The notes beneath the pieces were generated by a model. The model was not told the origin of the DNA. It worked only from the letters and a program-made list of their open reading frames with translations, and ran no database searches. Shown piece after piece: positions 9,963 through 18,283 of a stretch of DNA of 64,000 bases. Location of the stretch: contig NZ_MZXW01000022.1 of the NCBI RefSeq assembly GCF_004123905.1, positions 248,001 through 312,000 on the forward strand, given 5' to 3'. Each line of letters opens with the position of its first letter. Position 1 is the stretch's first letter. The position numbers and the translations under genes are program-made. Origin of the DNA: Bradyrhizobium betae (GTDB lineage: Bacteria; Pseudomonadota; Alphaproteobacteria; Rhizobiales; Xanthobacteraceae).

Positions 9963-11636
9963 ATGTTTCGCCTGCCAGTTGTCAGCCGCATTGGCCGATA
10001 CCTCGCCCGCTTTGCAGCGGCCGAGCAAGGCAATATCGCCGTGATCTTCGCCATCGCGCTGGTGCCGGTGCTGGGCTTCGTTGGCGCTGCGATCGACTAC
10101 AGCCGCGCGGTCAAGGCACGCAGTTCGCTGCAGGTCGCGCTCGATTCGGCGGCCCTGATGGTCTCCAAGGACCTGACCAACGGCACCATCACTGAAACCG
10201 ATATCGAGGCCAAAGCAAAATCCTATTTCAGCGGCCTTTACACCGGCAACACCGGTACAGTGTCGACGGCCGACGTCCACGCCACCTACACGCCCAAAGA
10301 TTCCAACGGGATCTCGAACATCGTCGTCACCGGGTCCGGCAGCATGCCGACCGATTTCATGAGGATTGCCGGCTATCCGACGCTCGGCTTCAGCGCAAGC
10401 TCGACCTCGGCATGGGGAAACACCCGCATGCGCGTGGCGATGATCCTGGATAACACGGGATCGATGGCCCAAAACGGCAAGATGACCGCCATGCAGGCCG
10501 CGGCCAAGGACATGATCGACACTCTGTCCAACTACAACAAGCAGACCGGCGACGTTTACATCTCGATCGTTCCGTTCTCGAAAGACGTCAACGTCGGCAC
10601 GATTAACGGCACCAGCAATCTCAGTGCGTCGTGGCTGAATTGGACCGAGTGGGAAGGCGAGCCGCCCATCCTCGTCAACAACAAGTCCAGCGCCTTCAAT
10701 TCCGCAATCGGCGGATCGGATTGCCCGTTCACGAACAGCAGTCAGGGCTTCACCTGCATGGACCGGCCGGCGACGTTGAGCGGCGCGCAGGCTGCGCCAA
10801 ACAATAAGGTTCCTTCGACCGGTACTTATGCAGGGTACATTTGCCCGAGCATCGACAGCGGCAACAAGCGCTCGGGCAAGACCGGCATCTATTACAACGG
10901 TTGCTACACAACCGTGACCGGCTCAAGCGCAAGCTGCGGATCGAACACGGCTTGTACCTGCACGGGCACCGGCTCAAACAAGATTTGCCACCTCTGGCGC
11001 GGCGATGGCACCGCGGCAACGGCCGCAGCCGCCCCCTCGCACAGCACCTGGACCGGCTGCGTCAACGATCGTGATCAGGACTACGATACGCAGAACACCG
11101 CGCCGGACTCGGGCAGCGGAAGCCCCTCCAAGCAATTCTATCCAGAGCAGTGGTCCGGCTGCCTTCCGGCTACGGTGTTTCCGATGAGCAATCAGTGGCA
11201 GACTCTCAAGGACCAGATCACCGCGATGTCGCCGAGCGGCAATACCAACCAGTCGATCGGCCTCGCGTGGGGATGGCAATCCCTGAGCACCACCAACGGG
11301 CCGATCGCGGCGCCGGCCAAGGCCAACAACTACGTCTACAAGGATTACATCGTGCTGCTGTCCGACGGCTTGAATACCCAGAACCGCTGGAGCACGTCGC
11401 AGTCCAGCATCGATGACCGCCAGGAGATCCTCTGTCAGAACATCAAGGCCGACACGACAAACCCGGTCACGATCTTCACCATCCAGGTCAACATCAGCAA
11501 CAGGGACGCCAAATCCCAGGTGCTGCAGGATTGCGCGACCAACGGCAATTTCCAGATGATCACGAGTTCGTCCCAGACATCGGACGCGTTCAAGAACATC
11601 CTCACGCAGATCTCCAAGCTGCGCGTCGCGAAATAA
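9963..11636 (+). CDS. TadG-like pilus assembly protein with VWA domain
   Basis: A 557-residue envelope protein. The N-terminus is a Tad/Flp-type secretion segment: the EQGNIAVIFAIALVPVLGFVGAAIDYSRA helix at about residues 21-49, with the conserved E before the hydrophobic stretch. A von Willebrand A domain follows, with its metal-binding D-x-T-x-S motif at D163-S167 (LDNTGSM) and the second conserved segment near YIVLLSDG. Between them is a long insert (about 225-400) rich in Cys, Gly, Ser and Thr, with at least ten cysteines. ATG 9963 has GGGGA 6 bases upstream; starts at 9912 and 9921 are possible. No tad secretion genes are adjacent, so it is an orphan TadG relative. Likely placed outside the inner membrane, perhaps in adhesion. 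Confidence 0.82.
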   Translation: MFRLPVVSRIGRYLARFAAAEQGNIAVIFAIALVPVLGFVGAAIDYSRAVKARSSLQVALDSAALMVSKDLTNGTITETDIEAKAKSYFSGLYTGNTGTVSTADVHATYTPKDSNGISNIVVTGSGSMPTDFMRIAGYPTLGFSASSTSAWGNTRMRVAMILDNTGSMAQNGKMTAMQAAAKDMIDTLSNYNKQTGDVYISIVPFSKDVNVGTINGTSNLSASWLNWTEWEGEPPILVNNKSSAFNSAIGGSDCPFTNSSQGFTCMDRPATLSGAQAAPNNKVPSTGTYAGYICPSIDSGNKRSGKTGIYYNGCYTTVTGSSASCGSNTACTCTGTGSNKICHLWRGDGTAATAAAAPSHSTWTGCVNDRDQDYDTQNTAPDSGSGSPSKQFYPEQWSGCLPATVFPMSNQWQTLKDQITAMSPSGNTNQSIGLAWGWQSLSTTNGPIAAPAKANNYVYKDYIVLLSDGLNTQNRWSTSQSSIDDRQEILCQNIKADTTNPVTIFTIQVNISNRDAKSQVLQDCATNGNFQMITSSSQTSDAFKNILTQISKLRVAK

Positions 11637-11659
11637 TCCGAGCCTGCTCTCGCCCGAAC

Positions 11660-11693
11660 AAAAAAAGCCCGGCTGAACCAGCCGGGCTTTTCG
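11660..11693. terminator. Bidirectional terminator between TadG-like gene and phasin
   Basis: A perfect 11-base stem, AAAGCCCGGCT (11664-11674) with AGCCGGGCTTT (11680-11690), and a 5-base loop. The minus strand has seven Ts after it (serving the phasin gene); the plus strand has four. Confidence 0.85.
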
Positions 11694-11714
11694 ATTCCAG
11701 GACTTCCAGAAAAA

Positions 11715-12053
11715 TTAGTTGGCGGCCGGGGTGAGCTTCGAAACGATGGTCTCGACCGGCTTGAACGCCTGCTTGGCGAGGTCGCTGTAGAGACCGGCGA
11801 TCTTCTGCGATTCCGCGACGAAGGTCTCGTAGGCGGAACGGGCGAAGTCGGTCTGCGCTTCCATTGCCTTGTCCAGCGACTTCACGCCGGAAAGCTTCTC
11901 GACGAAGGACTTGGTGTCTTCGAACGACTTCTTGGTGTAGTCGCCATAGGCGCTGGCGATCGCCTGGAGGCCGTGCTGCATCGTGGTCGCGGAGGCGACG
12001 TACGTCTCGAAGTGCTCTTTCCCGTAGCTCTGAAAGTCTTCAACCTTGAACAT
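11715..12053 (-). CDS. Phasin (polyhydroxyalkanoate granule-associated protein)
   Basis: A 112-residue all-helical amphipathic protein of the alphaproteobacterial phasin family (Phasin_2 type). It coats poly-3-hydroxybutyrate granules and limits their size. Typical signs are the VEDFQSYGKEHFETYVASAT opening, FEDTKSFVEKLSGVKSLDKA in the middle and SLYSDLAKQAFKPVE-like sequence near the end (here GLYSDLAKQAFKPVE). There is no signal peptide or membrane helix. The ATG at 12051-12053 has AAGGGA upstream; a longer in-frame reading adds 20 residues of promoter-derived sequence. Two palindromes upstream fit the PHB-responsive repressor PhaR, and a strong terminator follows. Confidence 0.9.
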   Translation of the reverse strand: MFKVEDFQSYGKEHFETYVASATTMQHGLQAIASAYGDYTKKSFEDTKSFVEKLSGVKSLDKAMEAQTDFARSAYETFVAESQKIAGLYSDLAKQAFKPVETIVSKLTPAAN

Positions 12054-12110
12054 TTCGGAATCCCTTTTCCCTGGCTCGCGTCCGGAAGCCCGGCTCCCTG
12101 ACTCTGCCCA

Positions 12111-12138
12111 CAATTAGTGCAACGCACAAAAAAGTCAA
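12111..12138 (-). promoter_or_regulatory. Candidate phasin promoter
   Basis: Read on the minus strand, TTGACT (12138-12133) and TAATTG (12116-12111) are separated by 16 bases. The -10 match is modest. The GTGC-N3-GCAC palindrome fills the spacer, so a bound repressor would block RNA polymerase. Confidence 0.5.
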
Positions 12139-12158
12139 GAATCTTGTGCGACGCACAA
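12117..12158. promoter_or_regulatory. Paired PhaR-type operators upstream of phasin
   Basis: Two palindromes: TTGTGCGACGCACAA at 12144-12158 (perfect) and GTGCAACGCAC at 12117-12127. Both share the TGC-N3-GCA core and an identical ACGCACAAAA half-site repeated 29 bases apart. TGC-Nx-GCA cores are described for PhaR, the repressor that releases phasin genes when PHB is present. Assignment to PhaR is from that family knowledge. Confidence 0.65.
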
Positions 12159-12441
12159 AATTAGATGCAAATCGCTGAGATTCCCGGAGTTTCCCGCAAT
12201 GGTTCCTTAAGCTTTTGGAAACCGCGGACCCCTACTTTGATTCTCTGGACGTGTTCAGCTTCCGCAATCGGCCAAAAGCCGTTTGAGAACATCACCTTAG
12301 CCAGAATAGCGGCTCAGGCCCAACGTCTCCCGCGGCGAACACCAGCGGAGGGACAGCCTGAGCAGGTAATGATCACGGGTCCAGTGGGCACAATTTCGCC
12401 TCACGAGCCGGTGATCAAGTCAGAAACGGGGACGGGGTTCC
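12159..12441. other. Upstream region of the DacF-like gene
   Basis: Together with the phasin promoter this makes 388 bases without a gene. Two GANTC sites (12179-12183 and 12239-12243), the CcrM methylation target of alphaproteobacteria, are present. No clear promoter or RNA was found. Confidence 0.4.
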
Positions 12442-14277
12442 ATGCTTCGTAAAAACTTGTCTTCCTCGCGCTTGGCGCGGGTTGGCGTTTTCGGGCTTCT
12501 TACGGTCACCACCGCAGTCATCTTCACCACCGATGCTGCCGAGGCGCGGCGCCATCGGTCTCGTCACTACGCGCACCACCGGGTGCAGCGCGATGTGTCC
12601 GAGAGCTCCAGCCCGAAATTCGCATCGATCATCGTCGACGGCAATTCCGGCGCGGTGCTTCAGTCGAACAGCCCTGACGGGATCCGTCATCCCGCCTCGC
12701 TCACCAAGATCATGACGCTCTATCTGCTGTTCGAGCGTCTGGAGTCCGGCAAGATGAAGCTCGACACCGAGATGCCGGTGTCCCAGCACGCCGCCGATCA
12801 GGATCCGACCAAGTTGAACCTGCGTGCCGGCCAGACCATTCGCGTCGAGGACGCGATCAAGGGTCTCGTCACCCGCTCGGCCAACGACGCCGCCGTGGTG
12901 ATCGCCGAAGCGATCGGTGGCGACGAGGACGATTTCGCCACGATGATGACGCGCAAGGCGCGCTCGCTCGGCATGTCCAGGACGGTCTACCGCAACGCCA
13001 ACGGCCTTCCCAACGACGAGCAGGTCACGACCGCGCGCGACCAGGCCACGCTCGGCCGCGCCATCCAGGAGCGCTTCCCGCGCTACTATCGCTATTTCGC
13101 GACCTCGACGTTCAACTGGCGCGGCCAGTCGATCCGCAACCACAATCACCTGCTCGGCAGCGTCGAGGGCGTGGATGGTATCAAGACCGGCTACACCCGC
13201 GCCTCCGGCTTCAACCTCGTGACCTCGATGCGCCGCGGCAACCGCCATTTGATCGGCGTGGTGCTCGGCGGCCGCAGCGGCGGCTCGCGCGACGCCATCA
13301 TGCGCAACCTGCTCGCGGAGAACCTCGAGAAGGGCGCGACCACTCACACTGTCGCCGCGGTCACCGAGCGCAACGGCGCTGACGCCAGCGTCGAGGTCGC
13401 CGATGCGTCGGATACCCCGCCCGCCCGACCCGTTCCGCAGGTTCAGGCCGCGGCCGCCCCCGAAGCCGCCCCGTCGCGTCTCGCGGCACGCCTGGCGACG
13501 CTTGCCGCGGCGACCGCTGCGGTGCCACCCGCTCAGCCCAAGCCTGAAGTCCGGCCGACTGAATCCAAGATCGAGCCGGCACCGCTCACCAGTGGCGTAA
13601 TCTCGAGCCAGCCGCTCTCGATCATCCCCGGCTCGTCCGAGCCGATGAAGCCGGTCCGGGTCAAGACCGTTCAGGTCAAGGCCGGCACCGTGAAGGTCGC
13701 CTCCGCCGCCCCGGCTCAAGTCGCCCCGCAGGTTACGAACACGATCGCCGCCCGCTCCGACGTCGCCGAGACTTCCGGCGCCGTCGTCGCCCGGGCCGAC
13801 CTCATCAACAAGCCCGAGGCCATGAGCCAGCCGGAAGCGCCGAAGGCCGAGAGCGCCCGCGCCGAGATGCCCCGTCAGCCGGCGGGCTTCGGCACCGGCA
13901 ACGGCATCCTCGGCGTGCTGCCGGCCGCAACCACCGCCGCGCCCGCCCCGGCGGCTGCCAAGCTCGCCTCCGCCGATCCGGCGCCGCAGCCGATCCAGAT
14001 GAGCGCCACCACCAGGCCGGTCGTCACCCACAGCGGCTGGATCGTCCAGGTCGGCGCGCTCGAGAGCGAGAACGAAGCCCAGCAGCGCATCGATGCCGCG
14101 CGCAGCTCGGCCCGCGGCCTGCTCAGCAAGGCCGATCCCTTCACCGAGCCCGTTGTGGCCAAGGACAACCGCAAGCTCTACCGCGCCCGTTTCGCCGGGC
14201 TCGAGCGCGACCAGGCCGAAGCCGTCTGCCGCGCCCTGAAGCGTGCCGACATCTCCTGCATCACCGTCCGCAACTGA
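12442..14277 (+). CDS. D-alanyl-D-alanine carboxypeptidase (DacF-like) with SPOR domain
   Basis: A 611-residue periplasmic penicillin-binding protein that trims the terminal D-Ala of peptidoglycan stem peptides. A signal peptide covers residues 1-33. The S11 peptidase domain has all three catalytic motifs: S86-L-T-K89, S146-A-N148 and K248-T-G250. Residues about 320-520 are an Ala/Pro/Val-rich linker, and the last 85 residues form a SPOR domain (GWIVQVGALESENEAQQRI onward) that binds denuded septal glycan. The fusion of carboxypeptidase and SPOR is common in rhizobia and points to a role at the division site. The ATG follows GGGGACGGGG. A strong terminator lies 20 bases downstream. Confidence 0.92.
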   Translation: MLRKNLSSSRLARVGVFGLLTVTTAVIFTTDAAEARRHRSRHYAHHRVQRDVSESSSPKFASIIVDGNSGAVLQSNSPDGIRHPASLTKIMTLYLLFERLESGKMKLDTEMPVSQHAADQDPTKLNLRAGQTIRVEDAIKGLVTRSANDAAVVIAEAIGGDEDDFATMMTRKARSLGMSRTVYRNANGLPNDEQVTTARDQATLGRAIQERFPRYYRYFATSTFNWRGQSIRNHNHLLGSVEGVDGIKTGYTRASGFNLVTSMRRGNRHLIGVVLGGRSGGSRDAIMRNLLAENLEKGATTHTVAAVTERNGADASVEVADASDTPPARPVPQVQAAAAPEAAPSRLAARLATLAAATAAVPPAQPKPEVRPTESKIEPAPLTSGVISSQPLSIIPGSSEPMKPVRVKTVQVKAGTVKVASAAPAQVAPQVTNTIAARSDVAETSGAVVARADLINKPEAMSQPEAPKAESARAEMPRQPAGFGTGNGILGVLPAATTAAPAPAAAKLASADPAPQPIQMSATTRPVVTHSGWIVQVGALESENEAQQRIDAARSSARGLLSKADPFTEPVVAKDNRKLYRARFAGLERDQAEAVCRALKRADISCITVRN

Positions 14278-14296
14278 TCGATCGGACCGCCTCAAT

Positions 14297-14330
14297 CAAA
14301 ATGCCCGCGCCTTGCGCGGGCATTTTTTTG
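14297..14330 (+). terminator. Terminator of the DacF-like gene
   Basis: A 10-base GC-rich stem, ATGCCCGCGC (14301-14310) with GCGCGGGCAT (14314-14323), followed by seven Ts. Confidence 0.9.
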
Positions 14331-14502
14331 TTTTGGAGACGTGGAGACGCAAAGTCAGTTCCGCGACAACCTCTCGTCAACAATTTACGGTTAAATTTTT
14401 ACTCAAGGGATCGACCACGCCGACAAGGGCGGGCATCGGGGCGACGGCAGACAGAGCAAGCGGAGCTGACGCGGGATTAGCGTTTGTAGCGTGATGCCGG
14501 AG

Positions 14503-15228
14503 TTAGCCGTTATGCGTACGAAGCAGAGTATCCTTGGCCTCGTTCACACGGGCAGCGAGATACGTCGAGCCCCCCTGGTCGGGATGGAGTTTCTTCATCA
14601 GGGATTTGTGAGCCCTGCTGATGTCGTCGCGCCCCGCGCCCGGCTGCAGGCCAAGGATCTGATAGGCTTCCTCCGCCGTCATTTTGCCGCTCGCCGCCGT
14701 GTGGCGCTGCCGCCCTGCCGCGTCGCCCTGCGCGTTCTGACGCCAGGCGGGAAACCGGCGGTCCAGATAGCTTTCAAGTAAGGCCACGCTCTCGGCGTCG
14801 AACGCCGGGGCCATCGCCAGCAGGCCCGCGAGGTCGAACTCGTCGAGATCGCGCCCGGCGTAAGGCCCGGCGACGATCTGGCCTTTGAGCTGGCCGGAAT
14901 CGTGGTCGAGCCGCATGTCAAGGAATTGCGAGCGCACGCGTGAGGCCTGACCGGTCGGGCGCGTCGCGCCGCCGCCAAACAGCCCGCCGATATTGCCGAA
15001 GCCGGCATTCGCCAGTGGCGTCCAGCCGAGCAAGCCGGCGCCAAAAATTCCGAGCGGGATCGCGACCGCCAGCTCACCCCGCAAGCCCGTGAAGGCCGCG
15101 ACCGCGAGCGCGACCACGCCGCCGCCGAACTTGATGGTGCGCGCCAGCACCGCCGGATTGGCGGAGCGGAACATCTGGAGCAGCAGATAAAGCGTGATAA
15201 TTGCGATGGCGCCGGCGATCAGGGTCAT
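14503..15228 (-). CDS. Membrane-anchored J-domain protein
   Basis: A 241-residue protein. Two or three hydrophobic segments at about 1-20, 34-50 and 54-80 anchor it in the inner membrane. The C-terminal 60 residues are a J domain (TAEEAYQILGLQPGAGRDDI...) with the DnaK-activating H215-P-D217 tripeptide, so it should recruit DnaK to the membrane. The layout (N-terminal membrane, C-terminal J) resembles Pam18/DjlA-type co-chaperones. The middle (120-180) has the DLAGLLAMAPAFDAESV segment of the DnaJ-like alphaproteobacterial family. The ATG at 15226-15228 lacks a strong ribosome site, which suggests translation coupled to the VWA gene ending 60 bases upstream. Client proteins are unknown. Confidence 0.82.
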   Translation of the reverse strand: MTLIAGAIAIITLYLLLQMFRSANPAVLARTIKFGGGVVALAVAAFTGLRGELAVAIPLGIFGAGLLGWTPLANAGFGNIGGLFGGGATRPTGQASRVRSQFLDMRLDHDSGQLKGQIVAGPYAGRDLDEFDLAGLLAMAPAFDAESVALLESYLDRRFPAWRQNAQGDAAGRQRHTAASGKMTAEEAYQILGLQPGAGRDDISRAHKSLMKKLHPDQGGSTYLAARVNEAKDTLLRTHNG

Positions 15229-15287
15229 GGCCGGAATATAGTCGCCCTCACGGCAAAATGCATGGCGTCCGTCTGCGACGCGGGCCG

Positions 15288-16031
15288 CTACTTCATCTGG
15301 CCGATCAGCTTGGCAGCACCGCTCGCGCTGTTGGCCAGTTTCAACAGTGCCTCGCGACCGCCGGCAGCGTAGGCCGCGGCCGCGCGCAACAGCTCGCGCA
15401 GCTGCGCCGCCGCACCGGGATCGAACCGGCACCAGGCGCCGCCGGTCAGTCGCGCGATCTCGCGGAAGGCCTTTTCGGCGACCGCGTCATCGCCTTCCTG
15501 AAACAGGAAGACCGGCACCTTGAGCATGCCGAGCTCGCCGGCCTTGGCGCAGAGCTCGTCGACCTTCTCCTCCATGGCATCGCCGACGAAGACGACGGCC
15601 CGCACGCCGGATGCGACCGCCTCGCGCCGCGCCTCGCTCAGGACCTTGCCGATCTGGGTGTCGCCGCCGCGGCAATCGATCTTGCTCATCAGCCTCGCGA
15701 GCCTGGCACTATCGGAAATCCAGCCCGTGGCGCGGCACTCGTTGTAACCGCGATAGTAGACCAGCCGGATGTCGAGACTGCCGAGCGCGGCGGTCTCGCG
15801 AAACATGTCCGCCTGGAGCGCGCAGGCCATGTCCCAGGTCGGCTGCCGGCTCATCGTCGCATCCAGCGCGAAGATCAGCCGTCCCTTGGCGCCGGGCGCA
15901 TGAGGTGACAGCGCGCGCGCCTTGGCGACGAACGCGGCGATATCCTCCGCGGTACTGGCTCGCGGGAGCGTGCCGCCGGCCTCGGTCGAGACGGCATCAC
16001 GGCCACCCGGTTTGACAGGTTCGCCCGACAT
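15288..16031 (-). CDS. VWA-domain protein
   Basis: A 247-residue cytoplasmic protein with a complete metal-ion-dependent adhesion site: D57-A-T-M-S61, T125 in GGDTQIG, and D151 in VVFVGDAMEE. No signal peptide or membrane helix is visible, so it differs from TadG-type VWA proteins. Conserved cysteines appear at CALQAD, NECR and KIDCRGG. The start ATG at 16029-16031 has AGGG close by; a further start at 16094 is less likely. It precedes the membrane J-domain gene on the same strand with a 59-base gap, so a two-gene operon is likely. Function is undescribed as far as I know; a scaffold or substrate-binding role with the J protein is possible. Confidence 0.75.
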   Translation of the reverse strand: MSGEPVKPGGRDAVSTEAGGTLPRASTAEDIAAFVAKARALSPHAPGAKGRLIFALDATMSRQPTWDMACALQADMFRETAALGSLDIRLVYYRGYNECRATGWISDSARLARLMSKIDCRGGDTQIGKVLSEARREAVASGVRAVVFVGDAMEEKVDELCAKAGELGMLKVPVFLFQEGDDAVAEKAFREIARLTGGAWCRFDPGAAAQLRELLRAAAAYAAGGREALLKLANSASGAAKLIGQMK

Positions 16032-16091
16032 CCCTGCGTGCACCCTGCGTGAGCTGCTAATGTGGTCAGCGCGGACGGCCCGGTCAATGTG

Positions 16092-16127
16092 CAAAGCCTC
16101 CGCGGGCTGACGCCGGCGGAGGCTTTG
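16092..16127 (-). terminator. Hairpin downstream of the secreted hydrolase gene
   Basis: A 12-base perfect stem, CAAAGCCTCCGC (16092-16103) with GCGGAGGCTTTG (16116-16127), with a 12-base loop. It starts about 28 bases after the hydrolase stop. There is no proper T run, so termination efficiency is uncertain. Confidence 0.55.
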
Positions 16128-16154
16128 AAATCATTTCTGACTGGAAGCGAAACG

Positions 16155-17015
16155 TCAGCTCTTGGCGGGCGCCATCAATGCAACCGGGCCGGGCTCGAGG
16201 ATCTTGGGCGGCGACGAGCGCGTATCGACGGGCGCGAGGGCGCTGTCGGTATCGCTCAGGAACTTGTCGAGCATGCCCTGGATCGAGTTCTTCGCGTTAT
16301 CCGGACCGGTATCGCGCATGTCGTTGTGCTGGAATTCGGTCTTCACGACCTGGATGCCGGCCTTCTCGCACTCCTCGTCGGTCGGGATCACGCCTGCATC
16401 GGTCTTGAACTGCGGGTCCTGAGAGCGGAACGACAGGATCTTGAACTTGCCGGCGGTGACGAAGGGCACGCGCAGATTGTCGAGCGTGACGACCTTCTTG
16501 ACCTCATCCGGATATTGCTTGGCGAAATACATGGTGATGTCGCCGCCCATGGAGTGGCCGACCATGGTCACCCTGTCGTAGTCGGCGTTGGGCTGAACCT
16601 TCTTCATCTCCTGCATGGCGAGATGGATATTGGCGACGCCGCGCAGGATCTGCGGCAGGCGGCCGACATAGATCTCGCCGGGCTTGGTCACCATCGGAGG
16701 ATCGGTCGGCAGATCATGCTGCGGGCTGACGACGAGGTAGCCACGCGCAGCGAAGATGTTGGCGAGGAAGCCGTACTCGGTGTTCTTGACGGTGTTGCCG
16801 TGATTGATCACGGCGACCGGCATCGTGATCATGCCGGCATTGGCCTGCATTTCCTTGTCGCGACGGATCGCGATATCGACAGGCACGGGACGGTTGTCGC
16901 GCGAAGCGTCGTAGAAGGTGATGGTCTCGTGCTTGATCGCCCACTTGCTCGCCGTGAAATAGGCGACGCCGCAGAGGGCACTGACCGAAACCAGAACGGC
17001 AATTCCACGCTTCAT
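16155..17015 (-). CDS. Alpha/beta-hydrolase, exported or membrane-anchored
   Basis: A 286-residue serine hydrolase. An N-terminal hydrophobic segment (4-21) is a signal anchor or signal peptide. The nucleophile elbow G153-H-S155-M-G-G is clear, and INHGNT at about 70-75 forms the oxyanion-hole HG motif. Late acid and histidine are probably in the LDNLRVPF and FQHNDMRD segments. It resembles dienelactone-hydrolase/PAF-acetylhydrolase-like esterases, but the substrate is unknown. The ATG follows CTGAGGA. It stands alone, with its own probable promoter (TATATT) and a palindrome upstream. Confidence 0.75.
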   Translation of the reverse strand: MKRGIAVLVSVSALCGVAYFTASKWAIKHETITFYDASRDNRPVPVDIAIRRDKEMQANAGMITMPVAVINHGNTVKNTEYGFLANIFAARGYLVVSPQHDLPTDPPMVTKPGEIYVGRLPQILRGVANIHLAMQEMKKVQPNADYDRVTMVGHSMGGDITMYFAKQYPDEVKKVVTLDNLRVPFVTAGKFKILSFRSQDPQFKTDAGVIPTDEECEKAGIQVVKTEFQHNDMRDTGPDNAKNSIQGMLDKFLSDTDSALAPVDTRSSPPKILEPGPVALMAPAKS

Positions 17016-17106
17016 TTTCGTCCTCAGCCTCAGGCTCTTTCGGCCTGAATCCCTGTTGAAAATCGTGTTCTTCCGAGGCTCTTCGGCCCCTGGTCGCCTA
17101 TTCCCT

Positions 17107-17130
17107 AATATATGTCACAGGCGCGTGACA
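17107..17130 (-). promoter_or_regulatory. CRP/FNR-like palindrome next to a -10 box
   Basis: TGTCAC-N6-GTGACA (17113-17130) is a perfect 6-base inverted repeat with the geometry of CRP/FNR-family sites. A TATATT (-10-like, 17112-17107 on the minus strand) abuts it, pointing at the hydrolase gene, so the palindrome would overlap the -35 region. Confidence 0.4.
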
Positions 17131-17359
17131 GGAAGGCTAAATATTGTGAACCGGCCGCCCTTTCATTGTGCGGCGCACACGTTTCTTGGGCACCCCATTC
17201 TCATACCGCTACGTCAGGGTGCAGGCCACCATCCGACGCAACCGGTCGCGATTGGGTTCAATTTCGCAGTAAACGTGGAATGAAAACGGCCGAGCGCAGA
17301 CTCAGTTCCGGCGGGAACCCGCCGCTTGAATCGACTGAAAGTAGCGACATACCGCCCCG
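17131..17359. other. Intergenic remainder upstream of the hydrolase
   Basis: With the promoter above, 344 bases separate the hydrolase start from the mipZ stop. I found no supported gene, RNA or mipZ terminator with a T run. Confidence 0.5.
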
Positions 17360-18283
17360 TCAGGCGCCGAGGATGTCGTGGACCTCGAGCGGCTTGTCGA
17401 CCTGGCTGAACCACTCGGCGCGATTGGCCGCACGGCGGCGGCCGCGCTCGTCGAGCGGCAGCTTGAGCTGACGGAGCAGGCTCGTTACCTCCTCTCGCGC
17501 GGTCAGGTGGCCGAGGTTGGGCCGCATGCCGAGCGTGGCCTCGTCGATCTCGTCCAGCGCAGTCAGGCCGCGCGGGAAAAACTCGCGATAGACGACGCGC
17601 TCGGCGAAACCGTCGACATAGCGGAAGCCCAATCGCAGCGACAGATCCTTCAAGCCGTCGGCGACGAGTTGCTTGTTGCGGGAGCCGAGCATCGACAGGC
17701 GGTTGCGCACCACGATCCAGTCGGTGGAGGAGCCGTCGAGCTGGCGGCGCTTGCGCCTGACATCCCGCACCATCTCCGCGTAATGGCTCTCGCCCGTCAC
17801 CGCGTAGTTGGCGGGATCGACAGTGCCGAGCACGTCGAAGTCGAGGAAGCTGTCGTTGATCGGCGTGACCAGCGTGTCCGCCATCGAGTGCGCAAGGCGC
17901 ATCAGATAGCTGTCGGTGCCGGGCGTATCGATGACGATGAAGTCAAAACTGCTCTCGACCGCCGAGACTGCTTCCATGAATTGCTGGAACTCGGAGTTCT
18001 CGTTCTCGGCGATCTGCATGGTCTCGCCGAGCTTGATGCAGCGATGCACCGGCACCTCGAGGTCGAGTTTGGTGCGGCGGGCCCAGGCGGCGCGGTTGTT
18101 GATGTAGTGGGTGAAGCTCTGCTGGCGGCAGTCGAGGTCGATGGTGGCGACGCGCTGACCGGCCTTCAGGAGTGCGACCGCGATGTGCAGGGCGGAGGTC
18201 GATTTGCCGGAGCCGCCCTTCTCGTTACCCAGCACGACGACGTGCGCCGAGCCGGATTGGCCTTGGCTAGCCTGCACAAGCAT
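17360..18283 (-). CDS. mipZ: Division-plane positioning ATPase MipZ
   Basis: A 307-residue ParA/MinD-family ATPase. In Caulobacter MipZ forms a bipolar gradient through ParB and inhibits FtsZ assembly away from midcell. The deviant Walker A motif is KGGSGKST at 22-29 with the signature first lysine K22; DLDCRQQS (switch I) and FDFIVIDTPG (Walker B) follow in family order. The alphaproteobacterial MipZ segments VRNRLS and RVIYREFFPRGLTALD-like sequence (here RVVYREFFPRGLTALD) are present. ATG 18281-18283 has GAGG 6 bases upstream, better than the ATG five codons earlier. It is monocistronic, divergent from panC. Confidence 0.95.
   Translation of the reverse strand: MLVQASQGQSGSAHVVVLGNEKGGSGKSTSALHIAVALLKAGQRVATIDLDCRQQSFTHYINNRAAWARRTKLDLEVPVHRCIKLGETMQIAENENSEFQQFMEAVSAVESSFDFIVIDTPGTDSYLMRLAHSMADTLVTPINDSFLDFDVLGTVDPANYAVTGESHYAEMVRDVRRKRRQLDGSSTDWIVVRNRLSMLGSRNKQLVADGLKDLSLRLGFRYVDGFAERVVYREFFPRGLTALDEIDEATLGMRPNLGHLTAREEVTSLLRQLKLPLDERGRRRAANRAEWFSQVDKPLEVHDILGA

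Noticed and set aside
12415..14295. 626-codon minus-strand frame opposite the DacF-like gene
   Set aside because: The plus strand has SxxK, SxN and KTG motifs and a SPOR domain; the minus frame is GC-biased noise.
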